Notes under the pieces: model-generated | What the model saw: only the letters and a program-made list of their open reading frames with translations | Database searches by the model: none | Told to the model about the DNA's origin: nothing | Translations under genes and position numbers: made by a program | NCBI RefSeq assembly: GCF_009495745.1 | Contig: NZ_WIDQ01000014.1 | Span: forward strand, 1 to 64,000 | Length of the DNA stretch: 64,000 nt | Source of the DNA: Niveispirillum sp. SYP-B3756 | Lineage (GTDB): Bacteria; Pseudomonadota; Alphaproteobacteria; Azospirillales; Azospirillaceae | Reading direction: 5' to 3' | Part shown: one piece after another, positions 1 through 7,786 of the stretch | How the letters are laid out: each line of letters starts with the position of its first letter | How positions within the stretch are numbered: position 1 is the first letter of the stretch

Positions 1-141
1 CACAGATGATATGGGTCACGCTAACCTGCCTTGTACGTGCGATGGACGATCTGTCGACTGTTCGGTCGTACGTGACAGCGGCGGCGGTCCCTATGCTCAT
101 GCCCGGCTGTAACCGGAGGGATGACGGAAGCCGTCCGCCGC

Positions 142-173
142 GCAAGGGGTCCGGTGGCCACCGGACCCCTTGC
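142..173. repeat. Perfect 32-bp palindrome without spacer
   Basis: Bases 142-157 (GCAAGGGGTCCGGTGG) are followed directly by their exact reverse complement at 158-173. Neither strand shows a T-run after it, so it is not a typical Rho-independent terminator. It could be a binding site for a dimeric protein, a cruciform-forming site or part of a repeat element. Function unknown. Confidence 0.75.
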
Positions 174-182
174 ATCACCAGT

Positions 183-200
183 TCGCCACAAAACTGGCGA
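183..200. repeat. Short hairpin, 6-bp stem with 6-nt loop
   Basis: TCGCCA (183-188) and TGGCGA (195-200) are perfect inverted repeats around the loop caaaac. It lies between the 32-bp palindrome and the terminator-like repeat. Its role is unknown. Confidence 0.5.
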
Positions 201-224
201 CACCGTCCAGATACAAGGGAACGC

Positions 225-270
225 AAAATCTCCCTGGATTGATCACGATCAAGGGAGATTGATATTATTC
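225..270 (-). repeat. Repeated terminator-like hairpin element, copy 1
   Basis: This 46-bp block matches 59008-59053 at 41 of 46 positions by eye. The core is an inverted repeat: TCTCCCT at 229-235 pairs with AGGGAGA at 252-258, and TTGATC pairs with GATCAA inside. Read on the minus strand the stem is followed by TTTT, so it can end transcription of the response regulator that stops about 106 bp away. In the other copy the outermost pair changes from T-A to C-G on both arms, so the stem is kept. Conservation reaches into the loop and flank, which is more than a terminator alone requires. Confidence 0.7.
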
Positions 271-363
271 ATACGTCTATATGGAAGCCAAGCGGCCGAC
301 GCTGCACCGATGACGGCGGAAGACGACGTACTGAAGAGCGTTTCCAGTCAGCGTGGAGTTGCT

Positions 364-1023
364 TCAAGCCATTGGGGCGATGCCATGTTCCATCGCCCAG
401 ATGGCCGCCTGGGTCCGATTGCTGGCGTTGATCTTTCGCATGGCATTCTTGAAATGCATTTTCACAGTGGATTCCGTAATCACCAAACGACGGGCGATGG
501 CTTTGTTGGAATGCCCACTGAGAACACAGGCCAGAATTTGCATTTCGCGTGGTGACAGATCGGCATTGCTCCCGGTCCCGCTCTGTTCGTTGGCGGTTAC
601 ACTGGTGCTTTGTCCCAGAATTTGCGCTGCGGCAGCGGGATAGATCGCCTGTCCCTGCAGGACAAGGCGCACGGCTCGTAACACCGCGTTGAATGATGCG
701 CCTTTGGAGACATGGCCATGCGCGCCCACCGCCAGACTCCGCGCCAACGCTTCCTGGCTCAGATCGGAACTGAGAACCAGCAGCCGGACTTCCGGCAGAT
801 GCTCGCGGAGGCGCTGTAAGGCGTGGCTTTCTGCATTCAAGTTGAAGCCAACCGGGTCCGTAATGATCATCGCGGGCTCAAAACCGCCCTCCAGCACTTC
901 CAGTGCGGCTTCGATCGATGGCACAGGCGGTTCCACCTCCAGGCCTTTTTCTTCCAGCAGGGCTGCTAGGGCGGCACTGAACAGCTGGTCATGATCCACC
1001 AGCATGATAAGGCTGTTATTCAT
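364..1023 (-). CDS. LuxR/NarL-type response regulator
   Basis: A two-domain DNA-binding response regulator of 219 residues. Residues about 4-115 form a receiver domain with the acidic pair in VDHDQ, a candidate phospho-acceptor Asp in IITDPVG and the conserved Lys in HVSKGA. Residues about 155-215 form a GerE-type helix-turn-helix beginning LSPREMQILACVLSG. The receiver is divergent, lacking the usual LLDxxMP around the Asp. The ATG at 1023 is preferred because GGAG lies 6 nt upstream; a GTG at 1035 would overlap that site. No histidine kinase is nearby, so it is an orphan here. It is divergent to a second LuxR-type regulator at 1358, probably a paralogue. Confidence 0.85.
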   Translation of the reverse strand: MNNSLIMLVDHDQLFSAALAALLEEKGLEVEPPVPSIEAALEVLEGGFEPAMIITDPVGFNLNAESHALQRLREHLPEVRLLVLSSDLSQEALARSLAVGAHGHVSKGASFNAVLRAVRLVLQGQAIYPAAAAQILGQSTSVTANEQSGTGSNADLSPREMQILACVLSGHSNKAIARRLVITESTVKMHFKNAMRKINASNRTQAAIWAMEHGIAPMA

Positions 1024-1357
1024 TGTAATCTCCACAATAATTCTCTTATGGCGAGCTGAAATGAGAATGGTGATCCGTTCTGGGGGTGCGCATGTTATGA
1101 TCTCTCTCTGATTTCAGCGGCTTGCATTTCAAAAGATTGCATTTTAAGAAAAATTGGATAATAAGTCTGGAAACCTATGTATTTAAGAATAAAAATTACA
1201 TTGAAATTAGATATATTTTCAAAATTTTATGCATTTTCTAAAAGATGATATCAGATTTTACCGCCGCTGCCATAAGATGGTTGCGATGAGACTTAAACCA
1301 TATGAATATGTTTGTGCCATATGGTGGTGATCAAAGGGAATTCAAAAGGAGATCCCG
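1024..1357. promoter_or_regulatory. AT-rich divergent control region between two LuxR-type regulators
   Basis: This gap is strikingly AT-rich, most of all at 1120-1260, inside a GC-rich genome. Three imperfect copies of a GCATTT...AAGA motif lie at 1124-1137, 1139-1152 and 1231-1246. Two copies of CCATATG lie at 1298-1304 and 1317-1323, 19 bp apart, close to the plus-strand gene. These are candidate operator sites for one or both flanking regulators. No promoter could be assigned with certainty. Confidence 0.5.
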
Positions 1358-2149
1358 ATGTCAATGGCCCTACGTCGGGGAATCCCGTTTCGTGTTGTCT
1401 TGGGCGAAAACGCTGCAACTGCACAGGCCAGGCCTGTGGAGCGGGAGGTTGCCGAGGCAACGGTGACGTCAGAGATCGCCATCACAGCCAGGCGCCGTCG
1501 GGGCTTTCTTGTGGTGGATCCACAGGCGCTGGTGCGCCATGGTTTGGCGCTCACTCTGTCATCCCTTCACGAAGGGGCGCAGACTTGGCAATGTGGCTCC
1601 CCAGCGGAAGCCTATCGCCTGCTGGAGCAGGGGAATGTCGCCCCCGATCTGGTATTGCTGGATGCCGATGGGTTTGCGAATGACCGCATGACCGAGGTGG
1701 TGGATTTTCTGGCGGCGCTATCCGGGATTCCAGCCATTGTGATGGCGGGGGCGTTCTCGCCGGCAGAGGCACGCACTTTCCTTTCTGCTGGCGCTGTGTG
1801 CTGCCTGCTGAAAAGTGATCCCAGCGGCGTGTTGGCGGAGGCTGTTGCGTTGGCCCTCTGTGGAGAGGGCTATGTGCAGCTCCCCTATCCGCTGGTGGCG
1901 CAGTCCTCACCGATCCAGCAGCCCGATGGCGGGTTGGATCGGGCGGCCGTGGCGCGGTTGACCAACCGCCAGCGTGACATTTTTCGCCTGCTGCTTCAGG
2001 GGTGTTCCAACAAAGAAATCGCGCGGCAATTAGGCGTTCTGGAAGGGACCGTCAAGGTCCATGTCCGCGCTATGATGCAGAAGCTCGGCGCACGCAACCG
2101 GACCCAGATCGCCATTCTGGCCGCTCGTTGCGGCATCAGTGCGGATTGA
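1358..2149 (+). CDS. LuxR-type regulator with degenerate receiver domain
   Basis: A 263-residue regulator. An N-terminal segment of about 45 residues precedes a receiver-like domain (about 46-165) that keeps an Asp in LVLLDADG and a Lys in CLLKSD but has only one acidic residue (VVDPQ) at the usual acidic pair. Residues about 195-255 form a LuxR helix-turn-helix starting LTNRQRDIFRLLLQG. The start is supported by AAAGGAG at 1345-1351. It reads away from the related regulator at 364-1023 across the AT-rich region. The weak acidic pocket suggests phosphorylation-independent or atypical control. Target genes are unknown. Confidence 0.85.
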   Translation: MSMALRRGIPFRVVLGENAATAQARPVEREVAEATVTSEIAITARRRRGFLVVDPQALVRHGLALTLSSLHEGAQTWQCGSPAEAYRLLEQGNVAPDLVLLDADGFANDRMTEVVDFLAALSGIPAIVMAGAFSPAEARTFLSAGAVCCLLKSDPSGVLAEAVALALCGEGYVQLPYPLVAQSSPIQQPDGGLDRAAVARLTNRQRDIFRLLLQGCSNKEIARQLGVLEGTVKVHVRAMMQKLGARNRTQIAILAARCGISAD

Positions 2150-2184
2150 CAATTTTTGGTGGGGAGCCTTGATGCCGGTGGCAT

Positions 2185-2218
2185 AAAGGCCCGGTCCCGT
2201 TCGGCACCGAGCCTTTTT
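2185..2218 (+). terminator. Rho-independent terminator after the LuxR-type gene
   Basis: AAAGGC-CCGGT pairs with ACCG-A-GCCTTT around a short loop and runs into TTTTT at 2213-2218. It lies in the 100-bp gap between two convergent genes, and with A-tracts on the left arm it may serve both strands. Confidence 0.8.
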
Positions 2219-2252
2219 GATTATAATCTTCTTGTTGGAATTTCCGCTGGCC

Positions 2253-2975
2253 TTAATCGAACAAGGCGTCGATGTCGGCCTGGGAAACCTTCTCTTTCTC
2301 ACCCGCCGGACCATGCAGGTCCAGGCCGGCATCCTGGCGCGCCAGATTGGGCGGCAGGGGCAAGGCCTCCAACTCTTTCTGGTTCCAGACAGAGATCATG
2401 CCTTCGATGCGCTTCTCGATGAAGGACAGGGCCTGCACCACCTTGGTGATGCGCTGGCCGGTCAAATCCTGAAAGTTACATGCCTCAAAAATCCGCAGGG
2501 TCAGATCATTGAGATCCCTCAGACGGCTATTCTGATAGCCTTCCGGCAACTGGGCCCGAACCTCATTGACAATATCTTCAATTTCCTCGGTGGAGGCCAT
2601 GATCTGGTTGGTGGCCTCCTCCGTGGCGCGCACCACGGCCCCCAGCTGCTCACTGGCTTCCTGGAACTTGTCTTCCTTGGACAGCGGGTGACGCAGGGCC
2701 GCCATCTCCACCTTGGTGGCCTGGATGCGCCCGGCAATATCGGCAATCTCGATCTGGATTTTTTCAATCTGGGTATGGTCGACCGACAGGAAACGATCCA
2801 GCTTGTTTCCCAGAGCTGAAATGGCGGCCAATACCTCGTCATTGTCCAGTTCGACATTGATGGGCGGCGGCAATGCAGCGGGTTGAGTACCGTTCGACGC
2901 TGGCGGCTCGGCCTGGCCGTTGCGCTTGGCACGCTGAATTTCGGCCATAAACGGCCGGTGACGCAACTGCACCAT
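2253..2975 (-). CDS. cheZ: Chemotaxis protein phosphatase CheZ
   Basis: CheZ dephosphorylates CheY-P and so resets the flagellar motor signal. The 240-residue protein is mostly helical and carries the catalytic signature NFQDLTGQRITKVV near residue 180, which contains the family's active Asp and Gln. The C-terminus ends in SQADIDALFD, the CheY-tethering peptide. The ATG at 2975 follows GGGGGATTTG; the frame stays open further upstream but that part has no CheZ character. No other che or flagellar gene is in the window, so cheZ stands alone here. Confidence 0.9.
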   Translation of the reverse strand: MVQLRHRPFMAEIQRAKRNGQAEPPASNGTQPAALPPPINVELDNDEVLAAISALGNKLDRFLSVDHTQIEKIQIEIADIAGRIQATKVEMAALRHPLSKEDKFQEASEQLGAVVRATEEATNQIMASTEEIEDIVNEVRAQLPEGYQNSRLRDLNDLTLRIFEACNFQDLTGQRITKVVQALSFIEKRIEGMISVWNQKELEALPLPPNLARQDAGLDLHGPAGEKEKVSQADIDALFD

Positions 2976-3208
2976 CAAATCCCCCGCTGGAAACGCTGCT
3001 ACACCCCCCCTCCTGAGAAGAACTCTTTCGGGGATGGCGGCGGCTACTGTGAACGAAGCGTCTTGCCGCCGCAAGGTCGCACGGTAGACCAAAAGGTTCG
3101 GTCTCATTCGAAATGGCGTACCACGGGAACCGTTACTATTCGATGTCGTTCCAGAAGCAGGAACCGGGCGCAAACCAGCCCGGCTCCCCTTCATCAAGGA
3201 TGCGAACC

Positions 3209-3538
3209 ATGTTTCATCACCAATTGCGCGATCATCTTCCACAGTCGAATCTGGGGGCGACGGAACGGATATTGACCGCTCTCGCCGGTGGCCTTCTGCT
3301 GACCGCAGCGGTACGCCGCGGCAGCATTCTGACGGGCATCGCCGGTGGTGTGCTGGCAGCACGCGGTCTCACCGGCTATTGCCCCGTTTATGGTTTGCTG
3401 GGGGATCGCAAACAGGTGCCGGCAGCCGACGGTGGCAGCCGGGATGCGGATAATGGGGGGGCGGACGAGGTGAACCGCGCGGCCGAGCAATCCTTCCCGG
3501 CCAGCGATCCGCCTTCCTTCAATCCGGGCATCGCCTGA
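3209..3538 (+). CDS. DUF2892 (YgaP-like) small membrane protein
   Basis: A 109-residue protein. Residues about 14-65 match DUF2892: NLGATERILTALAGG, then two hydrophobic stretches and the ending GYCPVYGLLG. The C-terminal tail is hydrophilic and ends with EQSFPASDPPS, a short motif I know from several alphaproteobacterial small proteins. AAGGA at 3196-3200 supports the ATG at 3209 over upstream starts. The function of the family is unknown; in larger homologues this domain anchors a rhodanese to the inner membrane. It stands between divergent cheZ and convergent rlmJ and appears to be monocistronic. Confidence 0.75.
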   Translation: MFHHQLRDHLPQSNLGATERILTALAGGLLLTAAVRRGSILTGIAGGVLAARGLTGYCPVYGLLGDRKQVPAADGGSRDADNGGADEVNRAAEQSFPASDPPSFNPGIA

Positions 3539-3547
3539 CGCCCTTGC

Positions 3548-4420
3548 TCACCGGCCCGGCTGGCCGGTTTCGTCACGAATCCAGTGGCAGGCGGTGCCAC
3601 CCTGCACTGCCCCCATCCCCTGGTGCAACGCGGGCAGCAATTCCGTCAGCGCCTCCTCCGTCTGCCAGGGGGGATTGACGATGATCAGGCCGGAACCGTT
3701 CAGCCGGTCGCTGCGATCATCATCGGCCCAGCTGAGGTTTGCTGCCAGCAGCTTCGGGATGCCGGTATCCTCCAGCATCTGGTGGAAGCGCCACATGGTG
3801 GCGCGATCCTTGATCGGGTACCAGAGCAGATAGATGCCGGTTGCCCAGCGGCGATGGGCCAGCGCCAGGGCGGCCACCATCCGTTCATATTCGTCCGGCG
3901 CCTCGAATGGCGGGTCGATCACCACCAGTCCGCGCCGCTCCTTGGGCGGCAGATGCGCCTTCAAGGCCAGCCATCCATCCATATGATGGACGGCCACCTG
4001 GGTTTCCTGGCGGAAATGGCCCCGCAGGGTTTCGACATCTTCGGCATGGAGCTCTGCCAGCACCAGCCGGTCACCCGGCCGCATCAGACCACGCGCCAGG
4101 GCAGGGGAGCCGGGATAAGACCGAATCATGCCATCGGCCGGCAGCGCGCCGCCATTGAGACGGGCCAGCTGTGTCAGATAGGGGGCGGCCGCAGCGGGAA
4201 GGGCAGGGGCAGTGGCCAGCAGGCGACGGATACCACGAACTGCCTCGCCCGTGCGCTGGGCAGCCTCTCCGTCCAGATCATAGAGACCGATGCCGGCATG
4301 GCTATCCAGCACGAAGAAGGGCGCCGGCTTGCTGCACAGGCGATCCAGCAGATAGGCCAGGACCGCATGTTTCATCACATCGGCCTGATTGCCGGCATGA
4401 AAAGCGTGGCGATAATTCAT
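3548..4420 (-). CDS. rlmJ: 23S rRNA (adenine-2030-N6)-methyltransferase RlmJ
   Basis: RlmJ methylates N6 of A2030 in 23S rRNA using S-adenosylmethionine. The protein has 290 residues, close to the family's usual 280, and begins with the family signature MNYRHAFHAGNQADVMKHAV. The catalytic DPPF lies in VVIDPPFEAPDEYERM near residue 168. It starts one base after the stop of the upstream transporter gene, so the two are probably cotranscribed. Confidence 0.93.
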   Translation of the reverse strand: MNYRHAFHAGNQADVMKHAVLAYLLDRLCSKPAPFFVLDSHAGIGLYDLDGEAAQRTGEAVRGIRRLLATAPALPAAAAPYLTQLARLNGGALPADGMIRSYPGSPALARGLMRPGDRLVLAELHAEDVETLRGHFRQETQVAVHHMDGWLALKAHLPPKERRGLVVIDPPFEAPDEYERMVAALALAHRRWATGIYLLWYPIKDRATMWRFHQMLEDTGIPKLLAANLSWADDDRSDRLNGSGLIIVNPPWQTEEALTELLPALHQGMGAVQGGTACHWIRDETGQPGR

Positions 4421-4421
4421 C

Positions 4422-5369
4422 TTAACCCATCTTGGTCAATAGCTGCGGGGCGGGTGCCGGTGTCTGTCCCAGCCGCGCCTCCCGCACGGTGATATAGATG
4501 CCGCTGGCCACCACGATCAGGGCACCCAGCATGACGCGGGAATCCGGCACCTCCCCCCAGATCAGGAAGCCATAGCTGGTGGCCCACAGCATGGCGCTGT
4601 AATCAAAAGGTGCAATTACCGCCACTGGCGCCCCGCGATAGGCGGTCGTCAGCAGCAGCTGGGCCACCCCACCGACCAGACCGATGGCGACCAGCACCAG
4701 GGCATCATGCCCGGTCGGCAGGCGGAAATCGCCACCGGCCAGCAGGGGGCCGTAGAAGCAGCCTGTCAGCATGAAATAGAACACGATGGTGGAACTGCGT
4801 TCGGTGGCCGACAGCCGGCGCACCGAAATCATGGCGCAGGCGGCCAGGGCAGCGCTGGCCAGAGCGAAGGCACAGCCCAGCGCCGTTTCACCCCCGGCGG
4901 CAATCTGGCGCAACAGCTCACCATCGGGGCGCACCATGATCAGCACGCCGGTGAAACCCGTGATCAGGGCCAGCGCGCGGCGCCAGCGCACCTTCTCCCC
5001 CAGGATCAGCACGCCCAGCGTGGTGGTCCAGAGCGGGGCGGTGAAGGCAAAGGCGGCGGCATTGGCCAGCGGCAGCAGGCTGATGGCCGTGAAGCCGCAG
5101 GTCATGGAGACGACGCCGATGATGCTGCGCAGCACATGCCCCCAGGGCCGCTCGGTGCGCAGGGTGGCAAGGCCACCTGCCCGCCAGATCACTGGTAACA
5201 GGATCACCATGGCGAACAGCGCGCGGAAAAAGACGATCTCTCCCAGCGGATAATGCCCGGCCAGCGATTTGATCATCGCGTTCATGGTGGAAAACAGGGC
5301 AACCGCGCCGATCATCGCCAGGATGGCGCGGCCGGTACTGCCAGCCGGCGGCAGAAGAGAGACAGGCAT
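4422..5369 (-). CDS. DMT-superfamily (EamA) transporter
   Basis: An inner-membrane protein of about 315 residues with ten hydrophobic segments arranged as two EamA repeats. The first starts at AILAMIGAVALFSTMNAMIK and the second around residue 165. Substrate unknown; relatives export metabolites or amino acids. The ATG at 5369 puts the first helix near residue 16; the frame is open to 5444 and no strong ribosome site decides between starts. rlmJ follows one base later. Confidence 0.8.
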   Translation of the reverse strand: MPVSLLPPAGSTGRAILAMIGAVALFSTMNAMIKSLAGHYPLGEIVFFRALFAMVILLPVIWRAGGLATLRTERPWGHVLRSIIGVVSMTCGFTAISLLPLANAAAFAFTAPLWTTTLGVLILGEKVRWRRALALITGFTGVLIMVRPDGELLRQIAAGGETALGCAFALASAALAACAMISVRRLSATERSSTIVFYFMLTGCFYGPLLAGGDFRLPTGHDALVLVAIGLVGGVAQLLLTTAYRGAPVAVIAPFDYSAMLWATSYGFLIWGEVPDSRVMLGALIVVASGIYITVREARLGQTPAPAPQLLTKMG

Positions 5370-5489
5370 TTTCACGAAGGCCGTACTGTTACGGAACGCG
5401 CCGCAGCCTGCGCCAATCCGCCACGGCGCACCAGCCCGGGGCACACATGGCAGGCATGGGGGCAGGCATGGGGGGAACCCCCGCCGGGA

Positions 5490-6362
5490 TCAGTCGCTGG
5501 TCTTCTCCAGCAGCCAATTCATCTTGCTGTCGCCGAAGCGGCAATAGCCCAGCTGTTCCAACCGGCTCAGCACATCCTGCTTCCAGGATGTCTCCGACCG
5601 TTCGATGATCATCAGCCGTGGATGCAGGCTGGTCGGCGCGCTGTCAAAGAAGGGGAGCAGGGCCTGGTCCTCCGCCCCCTCAATATCAATCTTCAGCAGA
5701 TCGATGCTGTGGATGCCCAGTTCGTTCAGCACAGCCAGCAGGGGGCGGACCTGCACCGGGGTGGCGTCCCCGCCATGTTCATGCACCAAGCTGGAACCGC
5801 CAAGATTGCTGTCATCCAGATGCAATCCCATCACCCCTTCACAAGCGCCCACGGCGCATTCGACATGGGTGATGGTGGCATCGGTGCGGTTGAGCGACAG
5901 GTTCATGCGCAGCCGGCGCACCGCCTCCGGCCCCGGCTCAAAGGCGATGATACGCCCGGCGGGGCCCAGCGTGCGGGCTGCGTTCAGGGTGTAAAGCCCG
6001 ATATTGGCGCCGATATCCACAAAGGTGCCGTCTCGTGGCAGCCGGCTGGCCAGCAGGGCCATTTCTTCCGGATCGAAGAATTGCGGCATGAACAGGAATT
6101 TACGCTCGCCGACATTATCCCCCGGATAAAGCCGGAGATTGATGCCGCGGACAGCGACATCGAACACCGGTCCATGGATCAGCATGGCCAGTCGGCGCAG
6201 CCACAGGGCGGCCCGCCGCCCCACCGGGGTGACCGGGCGGGACTGGCAGAATCCGATCAAAGCCCGCACCAGACTGTTGGGGGCATGGAAACCGAACTGT
6301 GTTGCTGTCTCGGGCTGCAAGGCCTTGTTGCTCCGCATCAATCGGGATGTTTGCCCCATCAT
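5490..6362 (-). CDS. FkbM-family SAM-dependent methyltransferase
   Basis: A 290-residue protein with a Rossmann methyltransferase core. FVDIGANIGLYTLNAA near residue 115 is the SAM-binding loop, followed by IIAFEPGPEAVRRLRMNL. LLKIDIEGAEDQALLPF near residue 235 is the FkbM family signature. FkbM enzymes make O-methyl groups on sugars, polyketides and glycans; the substrate here is unknown. AAGG lies 6 nt before the ATG at 6362. There is no surrounding glycan cluster, so the context does not narrow the substrate. Confidence 0.85.
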   Translation of the reverse strand: MMGQTSRLMRSNKALQPETATQFGFHAPNSLVRALIGFCQSRPVTPVGRRAALWLRRLAMLIHGPVFDVAVRGINLRLYPGDNVGERKFLFMPQFFDPEEMALLASRLPRDGTFVDIGANIGLYTLNAARTLGPAGRIIAFEPGPEAVRRLRMNLSLNRTDATITHVECAVGACEGVMGLHLDDSNLGGSSLVHEHGGDATPVQVRPLLAVLNELGIHSIDLLKIDIEGAEDQALLPFFDSAPTSLHPRLMIIERSETSWKQDVLSRLEQLGYCRFGDSKMNWLLEKTSD

Positions 6363-6461
6363 CGGTGCCTTGGCGCGGTTATGCCATAAGCCGATGGTGC
6401 GTTGCGATGGGAATAAGGGTGAAACCGTGACGGATAAGGTCGTTTTGCCATGGCATCGCCG

Positions 6462-6490
6462 TTGACAAGGGGCAGCCCACCATGTGCAAT
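6462..6490 (+). promoter_or_regulatory. Candidate sigma-70 promoter for the PotF-like gene
   Basis: TTGACA at 6462-6467 is followed after 17 bp by TGCAAT at 6485-6490, a 4 of 6 match to the -10 consensus. It lies about 84 bp before the ATG at 6574 and would give a leader of about 77 nt. Confidence 0.5.
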
Positions 6491-6573
6491 TCCTGCCTCT
6501 CGGGGCCTTTCCGGCTCCAGGAACCGGGTGGCCCCGTGGCGCGGGGCCGCTCCCACTTCATTGGGGGTCGTTG

Positions 6574-7668
6574 ATGAAAATGAAGCAGGTGCTGGGCGTC
6601 ATCGGCATGGTGGCCGCTATCGCCGTGGGCCATACCGCCATGGCCCAGGAAAAGAAGGTCAACGTCTATAACTGGGCCGACTATATCGGTGAAACCACCC
6701 TGGACGACTTTACCAAGGCGACCGGGATCAAGACCCAGTATGATGTCTTCACCGACCTGGAAACGCTGGAATCGAAGCTGCTGGTCGGCAAGTCCGGCTA
6801 TGACGTCATTGTCCCAACGGCGGAACCGACCCTGCGCAAGCTGATCCAGGCAAAGGCAGTGCAGAAGCTGGACAAGTCCAAGATCCCCAATCTGAAGAAT
6901 CTGGACCCGGCCCTGATGAAGCTGGTGGAAACCACCGATCCGGGCAATGAATATGGCGTGATCTATGAATGGGGCTCCATCGGTATCGGCTATAATGTCG
7001 AAAAGCTGAAGGAAATCCTGCCCAACACCCCGGTTGACAGCTGGGATGTTGTCTTCAAGCCGGAAAATGCCAAGAAGCTGGCCGCCTGTGGCATCGTCTT
7101 CCTGGACAGCCAGACGGACATTCTGCCCACCGTACTGAAGTCACAGGGGCTGGACCCCAATTCCGATAAGTCGGAAGATTTGAAGAAGGCGGAGGAAGCC
7201 ATGCTTGCCATCCGCCCCTATATCAAGACCTTCGTGCCCTCGGTGATCGACCCGCTGGCGTCTGGCGATGCCTGTGTGGCGGTCGGCTATTCCGGTGACG
7301 TGTTCCAGGCCAAGGCCCGGGCCGAAAAGGCAAAGGCCAAGCACACGATCGACTATGCCATCCCCAAGGAAGGCGCACAGGTCTGGTTCGATATAGCCGC
7401 CATTCCGGCCGGTGCCAATATGGAAACCGCCTCGGCCTTCATCAACTTCGTGCTGGAGCCGAAGGTGATGGCCGGCATCAGCGACTATGTCGCCTATGCT
7501 AATGCGGTGCCAACCTCCTGGCCGCTGATGAACAAGGAAATCACCAGCAATCCGGTGATCTTCCCGCCGCCGGAGGTGATGGCCAAGTTCTTCACTGTGA
7601 AGCAACTGCCGCAGAAGGCTGAGCGCGAACGCACCCGCGCCTGGACCAAGATCAAAACCGGTCGCTGA
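6574..7668 (+). CDS. Polyamine ABC-transporter substrate-binding protein, PotF-like
   Basis: A periplasmic binding protein of 364 residues with a signal peptide ending in HTAMAQ near residue 25. The mature N-terminus VNVYNWADYIGETTLDDF and the block YEWGSIGIGYNVEKL closely resemble PotF, the putrescine-binding protein. The ATG at 6574 is chosen because it starts the signal peptide and follows GGGGG at 6563-6567. No permease or ATPase gene is adjacent, so it must work with a transporter encoded elsewhere or have another binding role. A clear terminator follows. Confidence 0.9.
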   Translation: MKMKQVLGVIGMVAAIAVGHTAMAQEKKVNVYNWADYIGETTLDDFTKATGIKTQYDVFTDLETLESKLLVGKSGYDVIVPTAEPTLRKLIQAKAVQKLDKSKIPNLKNLDPALMKLVETTDPGNEYGVIYEWGSIGIGYNVEKLKEILPNTPVDSWDVVFKPENAKKLAACGIVFLDSQTDILPTVLKSQGLDPNSDKSEDLKKAEEAMLAIRPYIKTFVPSVIDPLASGDACVAVGYSGDVFQAKARAEKAKAKHTIDYAIPKEGAQVWFDIAAIPAGANMETASAFINFVLEPKVMAGISDYVAYANAVPTSWPLMNKEITSNPVIFPPPEVMAKFFTVKQLPQKAERERTRAWTKIKTGR

Positions 7669-7693
7669 TCTTTCCGATCTGTTTTAAAAAATT

Positions 7694-7726
7694 AAAGGCA
7701 CCGGCGGGGAACTGCCGGTGCCTTTT
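7694..7726. terminator. Bidirectional terminator between potF-like gene and mlaA
   Basis: AAAGGCACCGGC at 7694-7705 pairs perfectly with GCCGGTGCCTTT at 7714-7725 around a short loop. T-runs follow on both strands, fitting its place between two convergent genes. Confidence 0.85.
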
Positions 7727-7786
7727 CTGTCTGGGAAGTTGTCGGTACCGATCAGCCGGTCACCGACACCCGTCGAGCAGGGCCGA

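Larger units (their letters stand above)
1..363. other. Palindrome-rich intergenic stretch at the left window edge
   Basis: I see no supportable gene here; the short open frames look like chance. The stretch holds three inverted repeats in a row: a perfect 32-bp palindrome at 142-173, a 6-bp stem with a 6-nt loop at 183-200, and a 30-bp hairpin at 229-258 whose near copy lies at 59012-59041. It sits behind the 3' end of the minus-strand response regulator that stops at 364. The gene to the left is outside the window. Confidence 0.6.

Noticed and set aside
121-555. Open frame that crosses the palindromes and runs into the first response regulator
   Set aside because: It reads through the palindrome and the terminator-like hairpin, lacks a ribosome site and overlaps a real gene on the other strand.
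2147-2152. TTGACA at the end of the second LuxR-type gene as a promoter
   Set aside because: It spans the stop codon, no -10 box fits, and a terminator follows at 2185 with the next gene on the opposite strand.
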